From assembly GCF_964355755.1 (NCBI RefSeq), contig NC_092670.1, positions 27,579,795-27,643,794 of the forward strand: a DNA stretch of 64,000 nucleotides, given 5' to 3'. Below, piece after piece: positions 9,375 through 23,300 of the stretch. The notes under the pieces are model-generated. The model was given only the letters and a program-made list of their open reading frames with translations, was not told the DNA's origin and searched no databases. This DNA comes from Antedon mediterranea (lineage: Eukaryota > Echinodermata > Crinoidea > Comatulida > Antedonidae). The number at the start of each line of letters is the position of its first letter. Position 1 is the stretch's first letter. The translations under genes and the position numbers were made by a program.

Positions 9375-12300
9375 CACTTTGGTGTTTTTATGGTAACGAG
9401 TTTTTTTGAATATCACAAAATGGTCTAAAATGTCTCCAAATGCGATTTGAAGCTAATCTGTACACTTTGATGTTTTTTTGTTAACAAGTTTTTTCGAAAG
9501 TCACAAAATGGTCTAAAACGTCTCCAAATGCGATTTGAAGCTATTCTAAGCACTTTGGTGTTTTTATTTTAACAAGTTTTTTCGAAAATCACAAAATGGT
9601 GTAAAACGTCTCCAAATGCGATTTGAAGCTATTCTAAGCACTTTGGTGTTTTTATGTTAACAAGTTTTTTCGAAAATCACAAAATGGTGTAAAACTTCTC
9701 CAAATACGATTTTAAGCTATTCTAAGCAATTTGGTGTTTTTATGTTAACAAGTTTTTTCGAAAATCACAAAATGGTCTAAAACGTCTCCAAATGCGATTT
9801 GAAGCTATTCTGTACACTTTGCTGTTTTGTGTGAATAATTTTTGTTGAAATGCTCAAAATGGTCAAAAACGTTTTTAAATACTATATTAAGCTATTTTGT
9901 GTTCTTTGATGTTTTTGTGTGAAAAGTTTTATCGAAATGCTCAAAATGGTCTAAAACAGTTTCTAATGTGATTTTAAGCACTTTGATGTTTTTATGTTAA
10001 CAACTTTTTTAGAAAATCACAAAATGGTCTAAAACGTCTCCAAATGCGATTTGAAGCAATTCTAAGCACTTTGGTGTTTTTATGTTAACAAGTTTTTTCG
10101 AAAATCACAAAATGGTATAAAACGTCTCCAAATGCGATTTGAAGCAATTCTAAGCACTTTGGTGTTTTTATGTTAACAAGTTTTTTCGAAAATCACAAAA
10201 TGGTATAAAACGTCTCCAAATGCGATTTTAAGGTATTCTAAGCACTTTGGTGTTTTTATGTTAACAAGTTTTTTCGAAAATCACAAAATGGTCTAAAACG
10301 TCTCCAAATGCGATTTGAAGCTATTCTGTACACTTTGCTGTTTTGTGTGAATAATTTTTGTCGAAATGCTCAAAATGGTCAAAAACGTTTTTAAATACGA
10401 TATTAAGCTATTTTGTGCTCTTTGATGTTTTTGTGTGAAAAGTTTTATCGAAATGCTCAAAATGGTCTAAAACGGTTTCTAATGTGATTTTAAGCACTTT
10501 GATGTTTTTATGTTAACAACTTTTTTAGAAAATCACAAAATGGTCTAAAACGTCTCCAAATGCGATTTGAAGCAATTCTAAGCACTTTGGTGTTTTTATG
10601 GTAACGAGTTTTTTTGAATATCACAAAATGGTCTAAAATGTCTCCAAATGCGATTTGAAGCTAATCTGTACACTTTGATGTTTTTTTGTTAACAAGTTTT
10701 TTCGAAAGTCACAAAATGGTCTAAAACGTCTCCAAATGCGATTTGAAGCTATTCTAAGCACTTTGGTGTTTTTATTTTAACAAGTTTTTTCGAAAATCAC
10801 AAAATGGTGTAAAACGTCTCCAAATGCGATTTGAAGCTATTCTAAGCACTTTGGTGTTTTTATGTTAACAAGTTTTTTCGAAAATCACAAAATGGTGTAA
10901 AACTTCTCCAAATACGATTTTAAGCTATTCTAAGCAATTTGGTGTTTTTATGTTAACAAGTTTTTTCGAAAATCACAAAATGGTCTAAAACGTCTCCAAA
11001 TGCGATTTGAAGCAATTCTAAGCACTTTGGTGTTTTTATGTTAACAAGTTTTTTCGAAAATCACAAAATGGTATAAAACGTCTCCAAATGCGATTTTAAG
11101 GTATTCTAAGCACTTTGGTGTTTTTATGTTAACAAGTTTTTTCGAAAATCACAAAATGGTCTAAAACGTCTCCAAATGCGATTTGAAGCTATTCTGTACA
11201 CTTTGCTGTTTTGTGTGAATAATTTTTGTCGAAATGCTCAAAATGGTCAAAAACGTTTTTAAATACTATATTAAGCTATTTTGTGCTCTTTGATGTTTTT
11301 GTGTGAAAAGTTTTATCGAAATGCTCAAAATGGTCTAAAACGGTTTCTAATGTGATTTTAAGCACTTTGATGTTTTTATGTTAACAACTTTTTTAGAAAA
11401 TTACAAAATGGTGTAAAACGTCTCCAAATGCGATTTGAAGCTATTCTAAGCAATTTGGTGTTTTTATGTTAACAAGTTTTTTCGAAAATCACAAAATGGT
11501 CTAAAACGTCTCCAAATGCGATTTGAAGCTATTCTAAGCACTTTTGTGTTTTTATGTTAACAAGTTTTTTCGAAAATCACAAAATGGTCTAAAATATCTC
11601 CAAATGCGATTTGAAGCTTTTCTAAGCACTTTTGTGTTTTTATGTTTACAAGTTTTTTCGAAAATCACAAAATGGTCTAAAACGTCTCCAAATGCGATTT
11701 GAAGCTATTCTGTACACTTTGCTGTTTTGTGTGAATAATTTTTGTCAAAATGCTCAAAATGGTCAAAAACGTTTTTAAATACTATATTAAGCTATTTTGT
11801 GTTCTTTGATGTTTTTATGTGAAAAGTTTTATCGAAATGCTCAAAATGGTCTAAAACGGTTTCTAATGTGATTTTAAGAACTTTGATGTTTTTATGTTAA
11901 AAACCTTTTTTAGAAAATCACAAAATGGTCTAAAACGTCTCCAAATGCGATTTGAAGCAATTCTAAGCACTTTGGTGTTTTTATGTTAACATGTTTTTTC
12001 GAAAATCACAAAATGGTCTACAACGTCTCCAAATGCGATTTGAAGATATTCTAAGCACTTTGGTGTTTTTATGTTAACAAGTTTTTTCGAAAATCACAAA
12101 GTGGTATAAAACGTCTCCAAATGCGATTTTAAGGTATTCTAAGCACTTTGGTGTTTTTATGTTAACAAGTTTTTTCGAAAATCACAAAATGGTCTAAAAC
12201 GTCTCCAAATGTGATTTGAAGCTATTCTAAACACTTTGGTGTTTTTATGTTAACAAGTTTTTTCGAAAATCACAAATTGGTCTAAAACGTCTCCAAATGC

Positions 12301-14174
12301 GATTTGAAGCTATTTTAAGCACTTTGGTGTTTTTGTGTAACCAAGTTTTTTCGAAAATCACAAAAGGGTCTAAAATGTCTCAAAATGCGATTTGAAGCTA
12401 TTCTGTACACTTTGATGTTTTTATGTTAACAACTTTTTTAGAAAATCACAAAATGGTCTAAAACGTCTCCAAATGCGATTTGAAGCAATTCTAAGCACTT
12501 TGGTGTTTTTATGGTAACGAGTTTTTTTGAATATCACAAAATGGTCTAAAATGTCTCCAAATGCGATTTGAAGCTTTTCTAAGCACTTTGGTGTTTTTAT
12601 GTTAACAAGTTTTTTCGAAAATCACAAAATGGTCTAAAACGTCTCCAAATGCGATTTGAAGCTATTCTGTACACTTTGCTGTTTTGTGTGAATAATTTTT
12701 GTCGAAATGCTCAAAATGGTCAAAAACGTTTTTAAATACGATATTAAGCTATTTTGTGCTCTTTGATGTTTTTGTGTGAAAAGTTTTATCGAAATGCTCA
12801 AAATGGTCTAAAACGGTTTCTAATGTGATTTTAAGCACTTTGATGTTTTTATGTTAACAACTTTTTTCGAAAATCACAAAATGGTCTAAAACGTCTCCAA
12901 ATGCGATTTGAAGCTATTCTAAGCACTTTGGTGTTTTTATGTTGACAAGTTTTTTCGAAAATCACAAAATGGTGTAAAACGTCTCCAAATGCGATTTGAA
13001 GCTATTCTAAGCAATTTTGTGTTTTTATGTTAACAAGTTTTTTCGAAAATCACAAAATGGTCTAAAACGTCTCCAAATGCGATTTGAAGCTATTCTAAGC
13101 ACTTTTGTGTTTTTATGTTAACAAGTTTTTTCGAAAATCACAAAATGGTCTAAAATGTCTCAAAATGCGATTTGAAGCTATTCTGTACACTTTGCTGTTT
13201 TGTGTGAATAATTTTTGTCAAAATGCTCAAAATGGTCAAAAACGTTTTTAAATACTATATTAAGCTATTTTGTGTTCTTTGATGTTTTTGTGTGAAAAGT
13301 TTTTTCGAAATGCTCAAAATGGTCTAAAACGGTTTCTAATGTGATTTTAAGCACTTTGATGTTTTTATGTTAACAACTTTTTTAGAAAATTACAAAATGG
13401 TCTAAAACGTCTCCAAATGCGATTTGAAGCAATTCTAAGCACTTTGGTGTTTTTATGTTAACAAGTTTTTTCGAAAATCACAAAATGGTCTAAAATGTCT
13501 CCAAATGCGATCTGAAGCTTTTCTAAGCACTTTGGTGTTTTTATGTTAACAAGTTTTTTCGAAAATCACAAAATGGTCTAAAACGTCTCCAAATGTGATT
13601 TGAAGCTATTCTAAACACTTTGGTGTTTTTATGTTAACAAGTTTTTTCGAAAATCACAAATTGGTCTAAAACGTCTCCAAATGCGATTTGAAGCTATTTT
13701 AAGCACTTTGGTGTTTTTGTGTAACCAAGTTTTTTCGAAAATCACAAAAGGGTCTAAAATGTCTCAAAATGCGATTTGAAGTTATTCTGTACACTTTGAT
13801 GTTTTTTTGTTAACAAGTTTTTTCGAAAGTCACAAAATGGTCTAAAAAGTCTCCAAATGCGATTTGAAGCTATTCTAAGCACTTTGGTGTTTTTATGTTA
13901 ACAAGTTTTATCGAAAATCACAAAATGGTGTAAAACGTCTCCAAATGCGATTTGAAGCTATTCTAAGCACTTTGGTGTTTTTATGTTAACAAGTTTTTTC
14001 GAAAATCACAAAATGGTGTAAAACGTCTCCAAATGCGATTTTAAGCTATTCTAAGCAATTTGGTGTTTTTATGTTAACAAGTTTTTTCGAAAATCACAAA
14101 ATGGTCTAAAACGTCTCCAAATGCGATTTGAAGCTATTCTGTACACTTTGCTGTTTTGTGAGAATAATTTTTGT

Positions 14175-17100
14175 CGAAATGCTCAAAATGGTCAAAAACG
14201 TTTTTAAATACGATATTAAGCTATTTTGTGCTCTTTGATGTTTTTGTGTGAAAAGTTTTATCGAAATGCTCAAAATGGTCTAAAACGGTTTCTAATGTGA
14301 TTTTAAGCACTTTGATGTTTTTATGTTAACAACTTTTTTAGAAAATTACAAAATGGTGTAAAACGTCTCCAAATGCGATTTGAAGCTATTCTAAGCAATT
14401 TCGTGTTTTTATGTTAACAAGTTTTTTCGAAAATCACAAAATGGTCTAAAACGTCTCCAAATGCGATTTGAAGCTATTCTAAGCACTTTTGTGTTTTTAT
14501 GTTAACAAGTTTTTTCGAAAATCACAAAATGGTCTAAAACGTCTCCAAATGCGATTTGAAGCTATTCTGTACACTTTGCTGTTTTGTGTGAATAATTTTT
14601 TGTCGAAATGCTCAAAATGGTCAAAAACGTTTTTAAATACGATATTAAGCTATTTTGTGCTCTTTGATGTTTTTGTGTGAAAAGTTTTATCGAAATGCTC
14701 AAAATGGTCTAAAACGGTTTCTAATGTGATTTTAAGCACTTTGATGTTTTTATGTTAACAACTTTTTTAGAAAATCACAAAATGGTCTAAAACGTCTCCA
14801 AATGCGATTTGAAGCAATTCTAAGCACTTTGGTGTTTTTATGGTAACGAGTTTTTTTGAATATCACAAAATGGTCTAAAACGTCTCCAAATGCGATTTGA
14901 AGCTTTTCTAAGCACTTTGGTGTTTTTATGTTTACAAGTTTTTTCGAAAATCACAAAATGGTCTAAAACGGCTCCAAATACGATTTTAAGCTATTCTAAG
15001 CACTTTGGTGTTTTTATGTTAACAAGTTTTTTCGAAAATCACAAAATGGTCTAAAACGTTTCCAAATGCGATTTGAAGCTATTCTAAGCACTTTGGTGTT
15101 TTTATGTTAACAAGTTTTTTCGAAAATCACAAAATGGTGTAAAACGTCTCCAAATGCGATTTGAAGCTATTCTAAGCAATTTTGTGTTTTTATGTTAACA
15201 AGTTTTTTCGAAAATCACAAAATGGTCTAAAACGTCTCCAAATGCGATTTGAAGCTATTCTAAGCACTTTTGTGTTTTTATGTTAACAAGTTTTTTCGAA
15301 AATCACAAAATGGTCTAAAATGTCTCAAAATGCGATTTGAAGCTATTCTGTTCACTTTGCTGTTTTGTGTGAATAATTTTTGTCAAAATGCTCAAAATGG
15401 TCAAAAACGTTTTTAAATACTATATTAAGCTATTTTGTGTTCTTTGATGTTTTTGTGTGAAAAGTTTTTTCGAAATGCTCAAAATGGTCTAAAACGGTTT
15501 CTAATGTGATTTTAAGCACTTTGATGTTTTTATGTTAACAACTTTTTTAGAAAATTACAAAATGGTCTAAAACGTCTCCAAATGCGATTTGAAGCAATTC
15601 TAAGCACTTTGGTGTTTTTATGTTAACAAGTTTTTTCGAAAATCACAAAATGGTCTAAAACGTCTCCAAATGCGATTTGAAGCTATTCTGTACACTTTGC
15701 TGTTTTGTGTGAATAATTTTTGTTGAAATGCTCAAAATGGTCAAAAACGTTTTTAAATACGATATTAAGCTATTTTGTGCTCTTTGATGTTTTTGTGTGA
15801 AAAGTTTTATCGAAATGCTCAAAATGGTCTAAAACGGTTTCTAATGTGATTTTAAGCACTTTGATGTTTTTATGTTAACAACTTTTTTAGAAAATTACAA
15901 AATGGTGTAAAACGTCTCCAAATGCGATTTGAAGCTATTCTAAGCAATTTCGTGTTTTTATGTTAACAAGTTTTTTCGAAAATCACAAAATGGTCTAAAA
16001 CGTCTCCAAATGCGATTTGAAGCTATTCTAAGCACTTTTGTGTTTTTATGTTAACAAGTTTTTTCGAAAATCACAAAATGGTCTAAAACGTCTCCAAATG
16101 CGATTTGAAGCTATTCTGTACACTTTGCTGTTTTGTGTGAATAATTTTTTGTCGAAATGCTCAAAATGGTCAAAAACGTTTTTAAATACGATATTAAGCT
16201 ATTTTGTGCTCTTTGATGTTTTTGTGTGAAAAGTTTTATCGAAATGCTCAAAATGGTCTAAAACGGTTTCTAATGTGATTTTAAGCACTTTGATGTTTTT
16301 ATGTTAACAACTTTTTTAGAAAATCACAAAATGGTCTAAAACGTCTCCAAATGCGATTTGAAGCAATTCTAAGCACTTTGGTGTTTTTATGGTAACGAGT
16401 TTTTTTGAATATCACAAAATGGTCTAAAACGTCTCCAAATGCGATTTGAAGCTTTTCTAAGCACTTTGGTGTTTTTATGTTTACAAGTTTTTTCGAAAAT
16501 CACAAAATGGTCTAAAACGGCTCCAAATACGATTTGAAGCTATTCTAAGCACTTTGGTGTTTTTATGTTAACAAGTTTTTTCGAAAATCACAAAATGGTC
16601 TAAAACGTCTCCAAATGCGATTTGAAGCTATTCTAAGCACTTTGGTGTTTTTATGTTAACAAGTTTTTTCGAAAATCACAAAATGGTGTAAAACGTCTCC
16701 AAATGCGATTTGAAGCTATTCTAAGCAATTTTGTGTTTTTATGTTAACAAGTTTTTTCGAAAATCACAAAATGGTCTAAAACGTCTCCAAATGCGATTTG
16801 AAGCTATTCTAAGCACTTTTGTGTTTTTATGTTAACAAGTTTTTTCGAAAATCACAAAATGGTCTAAAATGTCTCAAAATGCGATTTGAAGCTATTCTGT
16901 TCACTTTGCTGTTTTGTGTGAATAATTTTTGTCAAAATGCTCAAAATGGTCAAAAACGTTTTTAAATACTATATTAAGCTATTTTGTGTTCTTTGATGTT
17001 TTTGTGTGAAAAGTTTTTTCGAAATGCTCAAAATGGTCTAAAACGGTTTCTAATGTGATTTTAAGCACTTTGATGTTTTTATGTTAACAACTTTTTTAGA

Positions 17101-17410
17101 AAATTACAAAATGGTCTAAAACGTCTCCAAATGCGATTTGAAGCAATTCTAAGCACTTTGGTGTTTTTATGTTAACAAGTTTTTTCGAAAATCACAAAAT
17201 GGTCTAAAACGTCTCCAAATGCGATTTGAAGCTATTCTGTACACTTTGCTGTTTTGTGTGAATAATTTTTGTTGAAATGCTCAAAATGGTCAAAAACGTT
17301 TTTAAATACGATATTAAGCTATTTTGTGCTCTTTGATGTTTTTGTGTGAAAAGTTTTATCGAAATGCTCAAAATGGTCTAAAACGGTTTCTAATGTGATT
17401 TTAAGCACTT
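14175..17410 (+). repeat. 1,549-bp tandem duplication, about 2.1 copies
   Basis: The unit 14,175-15,723 repeats at 15,724-17,272, and homology runs on to about 17,410. The period of 1,549 bp equals three B pairs plus 12 A units (runs of 7, 2 and 3) plus one extra base. Shared markers are a B1 with a seven-T tract (aataattttttgtcg, at 14,572 and 16,121) and a B1 preceded by gttcacttt (15,353 and 16,902). Copies differ at 14,987 versus 16,536 (T/G) and at 15,060 versus 16,609 (T/C). The seven-T tract shifts frame and creates an identical 63-codon open frame in each copy (14,489 and 16,038), which is not a gene. Confidence 0.88.
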
Positions 17411-20373
17411 TGGTGTTTTTATGTTAACAAGTTTTTTCGAAAATCACAAAATGGTCTAAAATGTCTCCAAATGCGATTTGAAGCTTTTCTAAGCACTTTG
17501 GTGTTTTTATGTTAACAAGTTTTTTCGAAAATCACAAAATGGTCTAAAACGTCTCCAAATGTGATTTGAAGCTATTCTAAACACTTTGGTGTTTTTATGT
17601 TAACAAGTTTTTTCGAAAATCACAAATTGGTCTAAAACGTCTCCAAATGCGATTTGAAGCTATTTTAAGCACTTTGGTGTTTTTGTGTAACCAAGTTTTT
17701 TCGAAAATCACAAAAGGGTCTAAAATGTCTCAAAATGCGATTTGAAGCTATTCTGTACACTTTGATGTTTTTTTGTTAACAAGTTTTTTCGAAAGTCACA
17801 AAATGGTCTAAAAAGTCTCCAAATGCGATTTGAAGCTATTCTAAGCACTTTGGTGTTTTTATGTTAACAAGTTTTATCGAAAATCACAAAATGGTGTAAA
17901 ACGTCTCCAAATGCGATTTGAAGCTATTCTAAGCACTTTGGTGTTTTTATGTTAACAAGTTTTTTCGAAAATTACAAAATGGTATAAAACGTCTCCAAAT
18001 GCGATTTTAAGCTATTCTAAGCAATTTGGTGTTTTTATGTTAACAAGTTTTTTCGAAAATCACAAAATGGTCGAAAATGTCACAAAATGCGATTTGAAGC
18101 TATTCTAAGCACTTTGGTGTTATTATGTTAACAAGTTTTTTCGAAAATCACAAATTGGTCTAAAACGTCTCCAAATGCGATTTGAAGCTATTTTAAGCAC
18201 TTTGGTGTTTTTGTGTAACCAAGTTTTTTCGAAAATCACAAAAGGGTCTAAAATGTCTCAAAATTCGATTTGAAGCTATTCTGTACACTTTGATGTTTTT
18301 TTGTTAACAAGTTTTTTCGAAAGTCACAAAATGGTCTAAAACGTCTCCAAATGCGATTTGAAGCTATTCTAAGCACTTTGGTGTTTTTATGTTAACAAGT
18401 TTTTTCGAAAATCACAAAATGGTGTAAAACGTCTCCAAATGCGATTTGAAGCTATTCTAAGCACTTTGGTGTTTTTATGTTAACAAGTTTTTTCGAAAAT
18501 CACAAAATGGTGTAAAACTTCTCCAAATACGATTTTAAGCTATTCTAAGCAATTTGGTGTTTTTATGTTAACAAGTTTTTTCGAAAATCACAAAATGGTC
18601 TAAAACGTCTCCAAATGCGATTTGAAGTTATTCTGTACACTTTGCTGTTTTGTGAGAATAATTTTTGTCGAAATGCTCAAAATGGTCAAAAACGTTTTTA
18701 AATACGATATTAAGCTATTTTGTGCTCTTTGATGTTTTTGTGTGAAAAGTTTTATCGAAATGCTCAAAATGGTCTAAAACGGTTTCTAATGTGATTTTAA
18801 GCACTTTGGTGTTTTTATGTTAACAAGTTTTTTCGAAAATCACAAAATGGTCTAAAACGTCTCCAAATGTGATTTGAAGCTATTCTAAACACTTTGGTGT
18901 TTTTATGTTAACAAGTTTTTTCGAAAATCACAAATTGGTCTAAAACGTCTCCAAATGCGATTTGAAGCTATTTTAAGCACTTTGGTGTTTTTGTGTAACC
19001 AAGTTTTTTCGAAAATCACAAAAGGGTCTAAAATGTCTCAAAATGCGATTTGAAGCTATTCTGTACACTTTGATGTTTTTTTGTTAACAAGTTTTTTCGA
19101 AAGTCACAAAATGGTCTAAAACGTCTCCAAATGCGATTTGAAGCTATTCTAAGCACTTTGGTGTTTTTATGTTAACAAGTTTTTTCGAAAATCACAAAAT
19201 GGTGTAAAACGTCTCCAAATGCGATTTGAAGCTATTCTAAGCACTTTGGTGTTTTTATGTTAACAAGTTTTTTCGAAAATCACAAAATGGTGTAAAACTC
19301 CTCCAAATACGATTTTAAGCTATTCTAAGCAATTTGGTGTTTTTATGTTAACAAGTTTTTTCGAAAATCACAAAATGGTCTAAAACGTCTCCAAATGCGA
19401 TTTGAAGCTATTCTGTACACTTTGCTGTTTTGTGTGAATAATTTTTGTTGAAATGCTCAAAATGGTCAAAAACGTTTTTAAATACTATATTAAGCTATTT
19501 TGTGTTCTTTGATGTTTTTGTGTGAAAAGTTTTATCGAAATGCTCAAAATGGTCTAAAACGGTTTCTAATGTGATTTTAAGCACTTTGGTGTTTTTATGT
19601 TAACAAGTTTTTTCGAAAATCACAAAATGGTCTAAAATGTCTCCAAATGCGATTTGAAGCTTTTCTAAGCACTTTGGTGTTTTTATGTTAACAAGTTTTT
19701 TCGAAAATCACAAAATGGTCTAAAACGTCTCCAAATGTGATTTGAAGCTATTCTAAACACTTTGGTGTTTTTATGTTAACAAGTTTTTTCGAAAATCACA
19801 AATTGGTCTAAAACGTCTCCAAATGCGATTTGAAGCTATTTTAAGCACTTTGGTGTTTTTGTGTAACCAAGTTTTTTCGAAAATCACAAAAGGGTCTAAA
19901 ATGTCTCAAAATGCGATTTGAAGCTATTCTGTACACTTTGATGTTTTTTTGTTAACAAGTTTTTTCGAAAGTCACAAAATGGTCTAAAAAGTCTCCAAAT
20001 GCGATTTGAAGCTATTCTAAGCACTTTGGTGTTTTTATGTTAACAAGTTTTATCGAAAATCACAAAATGGTGTAAAACGTCTCCAAATGCGATTTGAAGC
20101 TATTCTAAGCACTTTGGTGTTTTTATGTTAACAAGTTTTTTCGAAAATCACAAAATGGTATAAAACGTCTCCAAATGAGATTTTAAGGTATTCTAAGCAC
20201 TTTGGTGTTTTTATGTTAACAAGTTTTTTCGAAAATCACAAAATGGTCTAAAACGTCTACAAATGCGATTTGAAGCTATTCTAAGCACTTTGGTGTTTTT
20301 ATGTTAACAAGTTTTTTCGAAAATCACAAAATGGTCTAAAACGTCTCCAAATGCGATTTGAAGCTATTCTGTA
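17411..20373 (+). repeat. Satellite segment with a 14-unit A run
   Basis: B pairs are at 17,242, 18,638 and 19,418, with A runs of 14, 7 and 9. The 17,242-18,638 interval begins like the module starting at 6,001 or 27,624 (B1 with gttgaaatg) and ends like the module end near 45,800. The ending markers are ggtcgaaaatgtcac, gtgttattatg, aaaacttctccaaatacg and gaagttattctg. It therefore looks like that module with its two internal B pairs removed. The block after 18,638 carries B1 of the gtgagaataat type. No gene was seen. Confidence 0.8.
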
Positions 20374-23300
20374 CACTTTGCTGTTTTGTGTGAATAATTT
20401 TTGTCGAAATGCTCAAAATGGTCAAAAACGTTTTTAAATACAATATTAAGCTATTTTGTGCTCTTTGATGTTTTTGTGTGAAAAGTTTTATCGAAATGCT
20501 CAAAATGGTCTAAAACGGTTTCTAATGTGATTTTAAGCACTTTGATGTTTTTATGTTAACAACTTTTTTAGAAAATCACAAAATGGTCTAAAACGTCTCC
20601 AAATGCGATTTGAAGTAATTCTAAGCACTTTGGTGTTTTTATGGTAACGAGTTTTTTTGAATATCACAAAATGGTCTAAAATGTCTCCAAATGCGATTTG
20701 AAGCTTTTCTAAGCACTTTAGTGTTTTTATGGTAACGAGTTATTTCGAAAATCACAAAATGGTCTAAAACGTCTCCAAATGCGATTTGAAGCTATTCTGT
20801 ACACTTTGCTGTTTTGTGTGAATAATTTTTGTCAAAATGCTCAAAATGGTCAAAAACGTTTTTTAATACTATATTAAGCTATTTTGTGCTCTTTGATGTT
20901 TTTGTGTGAAAAGTTTTATCGAAATGCTCAAAATGGTCTAAAACGGTTTCTAATGTGATTTTAAGCACTTTGATGTTTTTATGTTAACAACTTTTTTAGA
21001 AAATTACAAAATGGTGTAAAACGTCTCCAAATGCGATTTGAAGCTATTCTAAGCACTTTGGTGTTTTTATGTTAACGAGTTTTTTTGAATATCACAAATT
21101 GGTCTAAAATGTCTCCAAATGCGATTTGAAGCTTTTCTAAGCACTTTGGTGTTTTTATGTTAACAAGTTTTTTCGAAAATCACAAAATGGTCTAAAACGT
21201 CTCCAAATGCGATTTGAAGCTATTCTGTACACTTTGCTGTTTTGTGTGAATAATTTTTGTTGAAATGCTCAAAATGGTCAAAAACGTTTTTAAATACGAT
21301 ATTAAGCTATTTTGTGCTCTTTGATGTTTTTGTGTGAAAAGTTTTATCGAAATGCTCAAAATGGTCTAAAACGGTTTCTAATGTGATTTTAAGCACTTTG
21401 GTGTTTTTATGTTAACAAGTTTTTTCGAAAATCACAAAATGGTCTAAAATGTCTCCAAATGCGATTTGAAGCTTTTCTAAGCACTTTGGTGTTTTTATGT
21501 TAACAAGTTTTTTCGAAAATCACAAATTGGTCTAAAACGTCTCCAAATGCGATTTGAAGCTATTTTAAGCACTTTGGTGTTTTTGTGTAACCAAGTTTTT
21601 TCGAAAATCACAAAAGGGTCTAAAATGTCTCAAAATGCGATTTGAAGCTATTCTGTACACTTTGATGTTTTTTTGTTAACAAGTTTTTTCGAAAGTCACA
21701 AAATGGTCTAAAAAGTCTCCAAATGCGATTTGAAGCTATTCTAAGCACTTTGGTGTTTTTATGTTAACAAGTTTTATCGAAAATCACAAAATGGTGTAAA
21801 ACGTCTCCAAATGCGATTTGAAGCTATTCTAAGCACTTTGGTGTTTTTATGTTAACAAGTTTTTTCGAAAATCACAAAATGGTGTAAAACGTCTCCAAAT
21901 GCGATTTTAAGCTATTCTAAGCAATTTGGTGTTTTTATGTTAACAAGTTTTTTCGAAAATCACAAAATGGTCTAAAACGTCTCCAAATGCGATTTGAAGC
22001 TATTCTGTACACTTTGCTGTTTTGTGAGAATAATTTTTGTCGAAATGCTCAAAATGGTCAAAAACGTTTTTAAATACGATATTAAGCTATTTTGTGCTCT
22101 TTGATGTTTTTGTGTGAAAAGTTTTATCGAAATGCTCAAAATGGTCTAAAACGGTTTCTAATGTGATTTTAAGCACTTTGATGTTTTTATGTTAACAACT
22201 TTTTTAGAAAATTACAAAATGGTGTAAAACGTCTCCCAATGCGATTTGAAGCTATTCTAAGCAATTTCGTGTTTTTATGTTAACAAGTTTTTTCGAAAAT
22301 CACAAAATGGTCTAAAACGTCTCCAAATGCGATTTGAAGCTATTCTAAGCACTTTTGTGTTTTTATGTTAACAAGTTTTTTCGAAAATCACAAAATGGTC
22401 TAAAATGTCTCCAAATGCGATTTTAAGGTATTCTAAGCACTTTGGTGTTTTTATGTTAACAAGTTTTTTCGAAAATCACAAAATGGTCTAAAACGTCTAC
22501 AAATGCGATTTGAAGCTATTCTAAGCACTTTGGTGTTTTTATGTTAACAAGTTTTTTCGAAAATCACAAAATGGTATAAAACGTCTCCAAATGCGATTTG
22601 AAGATTTTCTAAGCACTTTTGTGTTTTTATGTTTACAAGTTTTTTCGAAAATCACAAAATGGTCTAAAACGTCTCCAAATGCGATTTGAAGCTATTCTGT
22701 ACACTTTGCTGTTTTGTGTGAATAATTTTGTCAAAATGCTCAAAATGGTCAAAAACGTTTTTAAATACTATATTAAGCTATTTTGTGTTCTTTGATGTTT
22801 TTGTGTGAAAAGTTTTATCGAAATGCTCAAAATGGTCTAAAACGGTTTCTAATGAAATGATTTTAAGAACTTTGATGTTTTTATGTTAACAACTTTTTTA
22901 GAAAATCACAAAATGGTCTAAAACGTCTCCAAATGCGATTTGAAGCAATTCTAAGCACTTTGGTGTTTTTATGTTAACAAGTTTTTTCGAAAATCACAAA
23001 ATGGTATAAAACGTCTCCAAATGCGATTTTAAGGTATTCTAAGCACTTTGGTGTTTTTATGTTAACAAGTTTTTTCGAAAATCACAAAATGGTCTAAAAC
23101 GTCTACAAATGCGATTTGAAGCTATTCTAAGCACTTTGGTGTTTTTATGTTAACAAGTTTTTTCGAAAATCACAAAATGGTATAAAACGTCTCCAAATGC
23201 GATTTTAAGCTATTCTAAGCAATTTGGTGTTTTTATGTTAACAAGTTTTTTCGAAAATCACAAAATGGTCGAAAATGTCACAAAATGCGAATTGAAGCTA

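Larger units (their letters stand above)
5239..14310 (+). repeat. Long-range duplication, copy 1 (about 9.1 kb)
   Basis: This block matches 26,862-36,184 at offset 21,623 (21,711 in its middle). A-run lengths after the B pairs at 5,661 through 12,672 are 2, 8, 6, 11, 3, 6, 4, 8, 4, 9 and 4, against 2, 8, 6, 11, 4, 6, 4, 8, 4, 9 and 3 in copy 2. Shared rare variants include gcttaaaatgg (about 6,040), ctattttttgctc, ttttttcaaaaatc (about 7,847), gctaatctgtac, tttttattttaac, aaaccttttttag, taacatg and gcgatctgaag (about 13,510). Relative to copy 2 it lacks one A unit near 9,000, has one more near 13,000, and lacks 252 bp (one B pair plus one A unit) near 13,440. Confidence 0.88.

Noticed and set aside
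14489-14680. 63-codon plus-strand open frame, with identical copies at 16,038-16,229 and 63,461-63,652
   Set aside because: It runs across A, B1 and B2 units of the satellite and exists only because a seven-T tract in B1 shifts the frame. There is no start context, no domain and no neighbour gene. Identity among copies follows from recent duplication.
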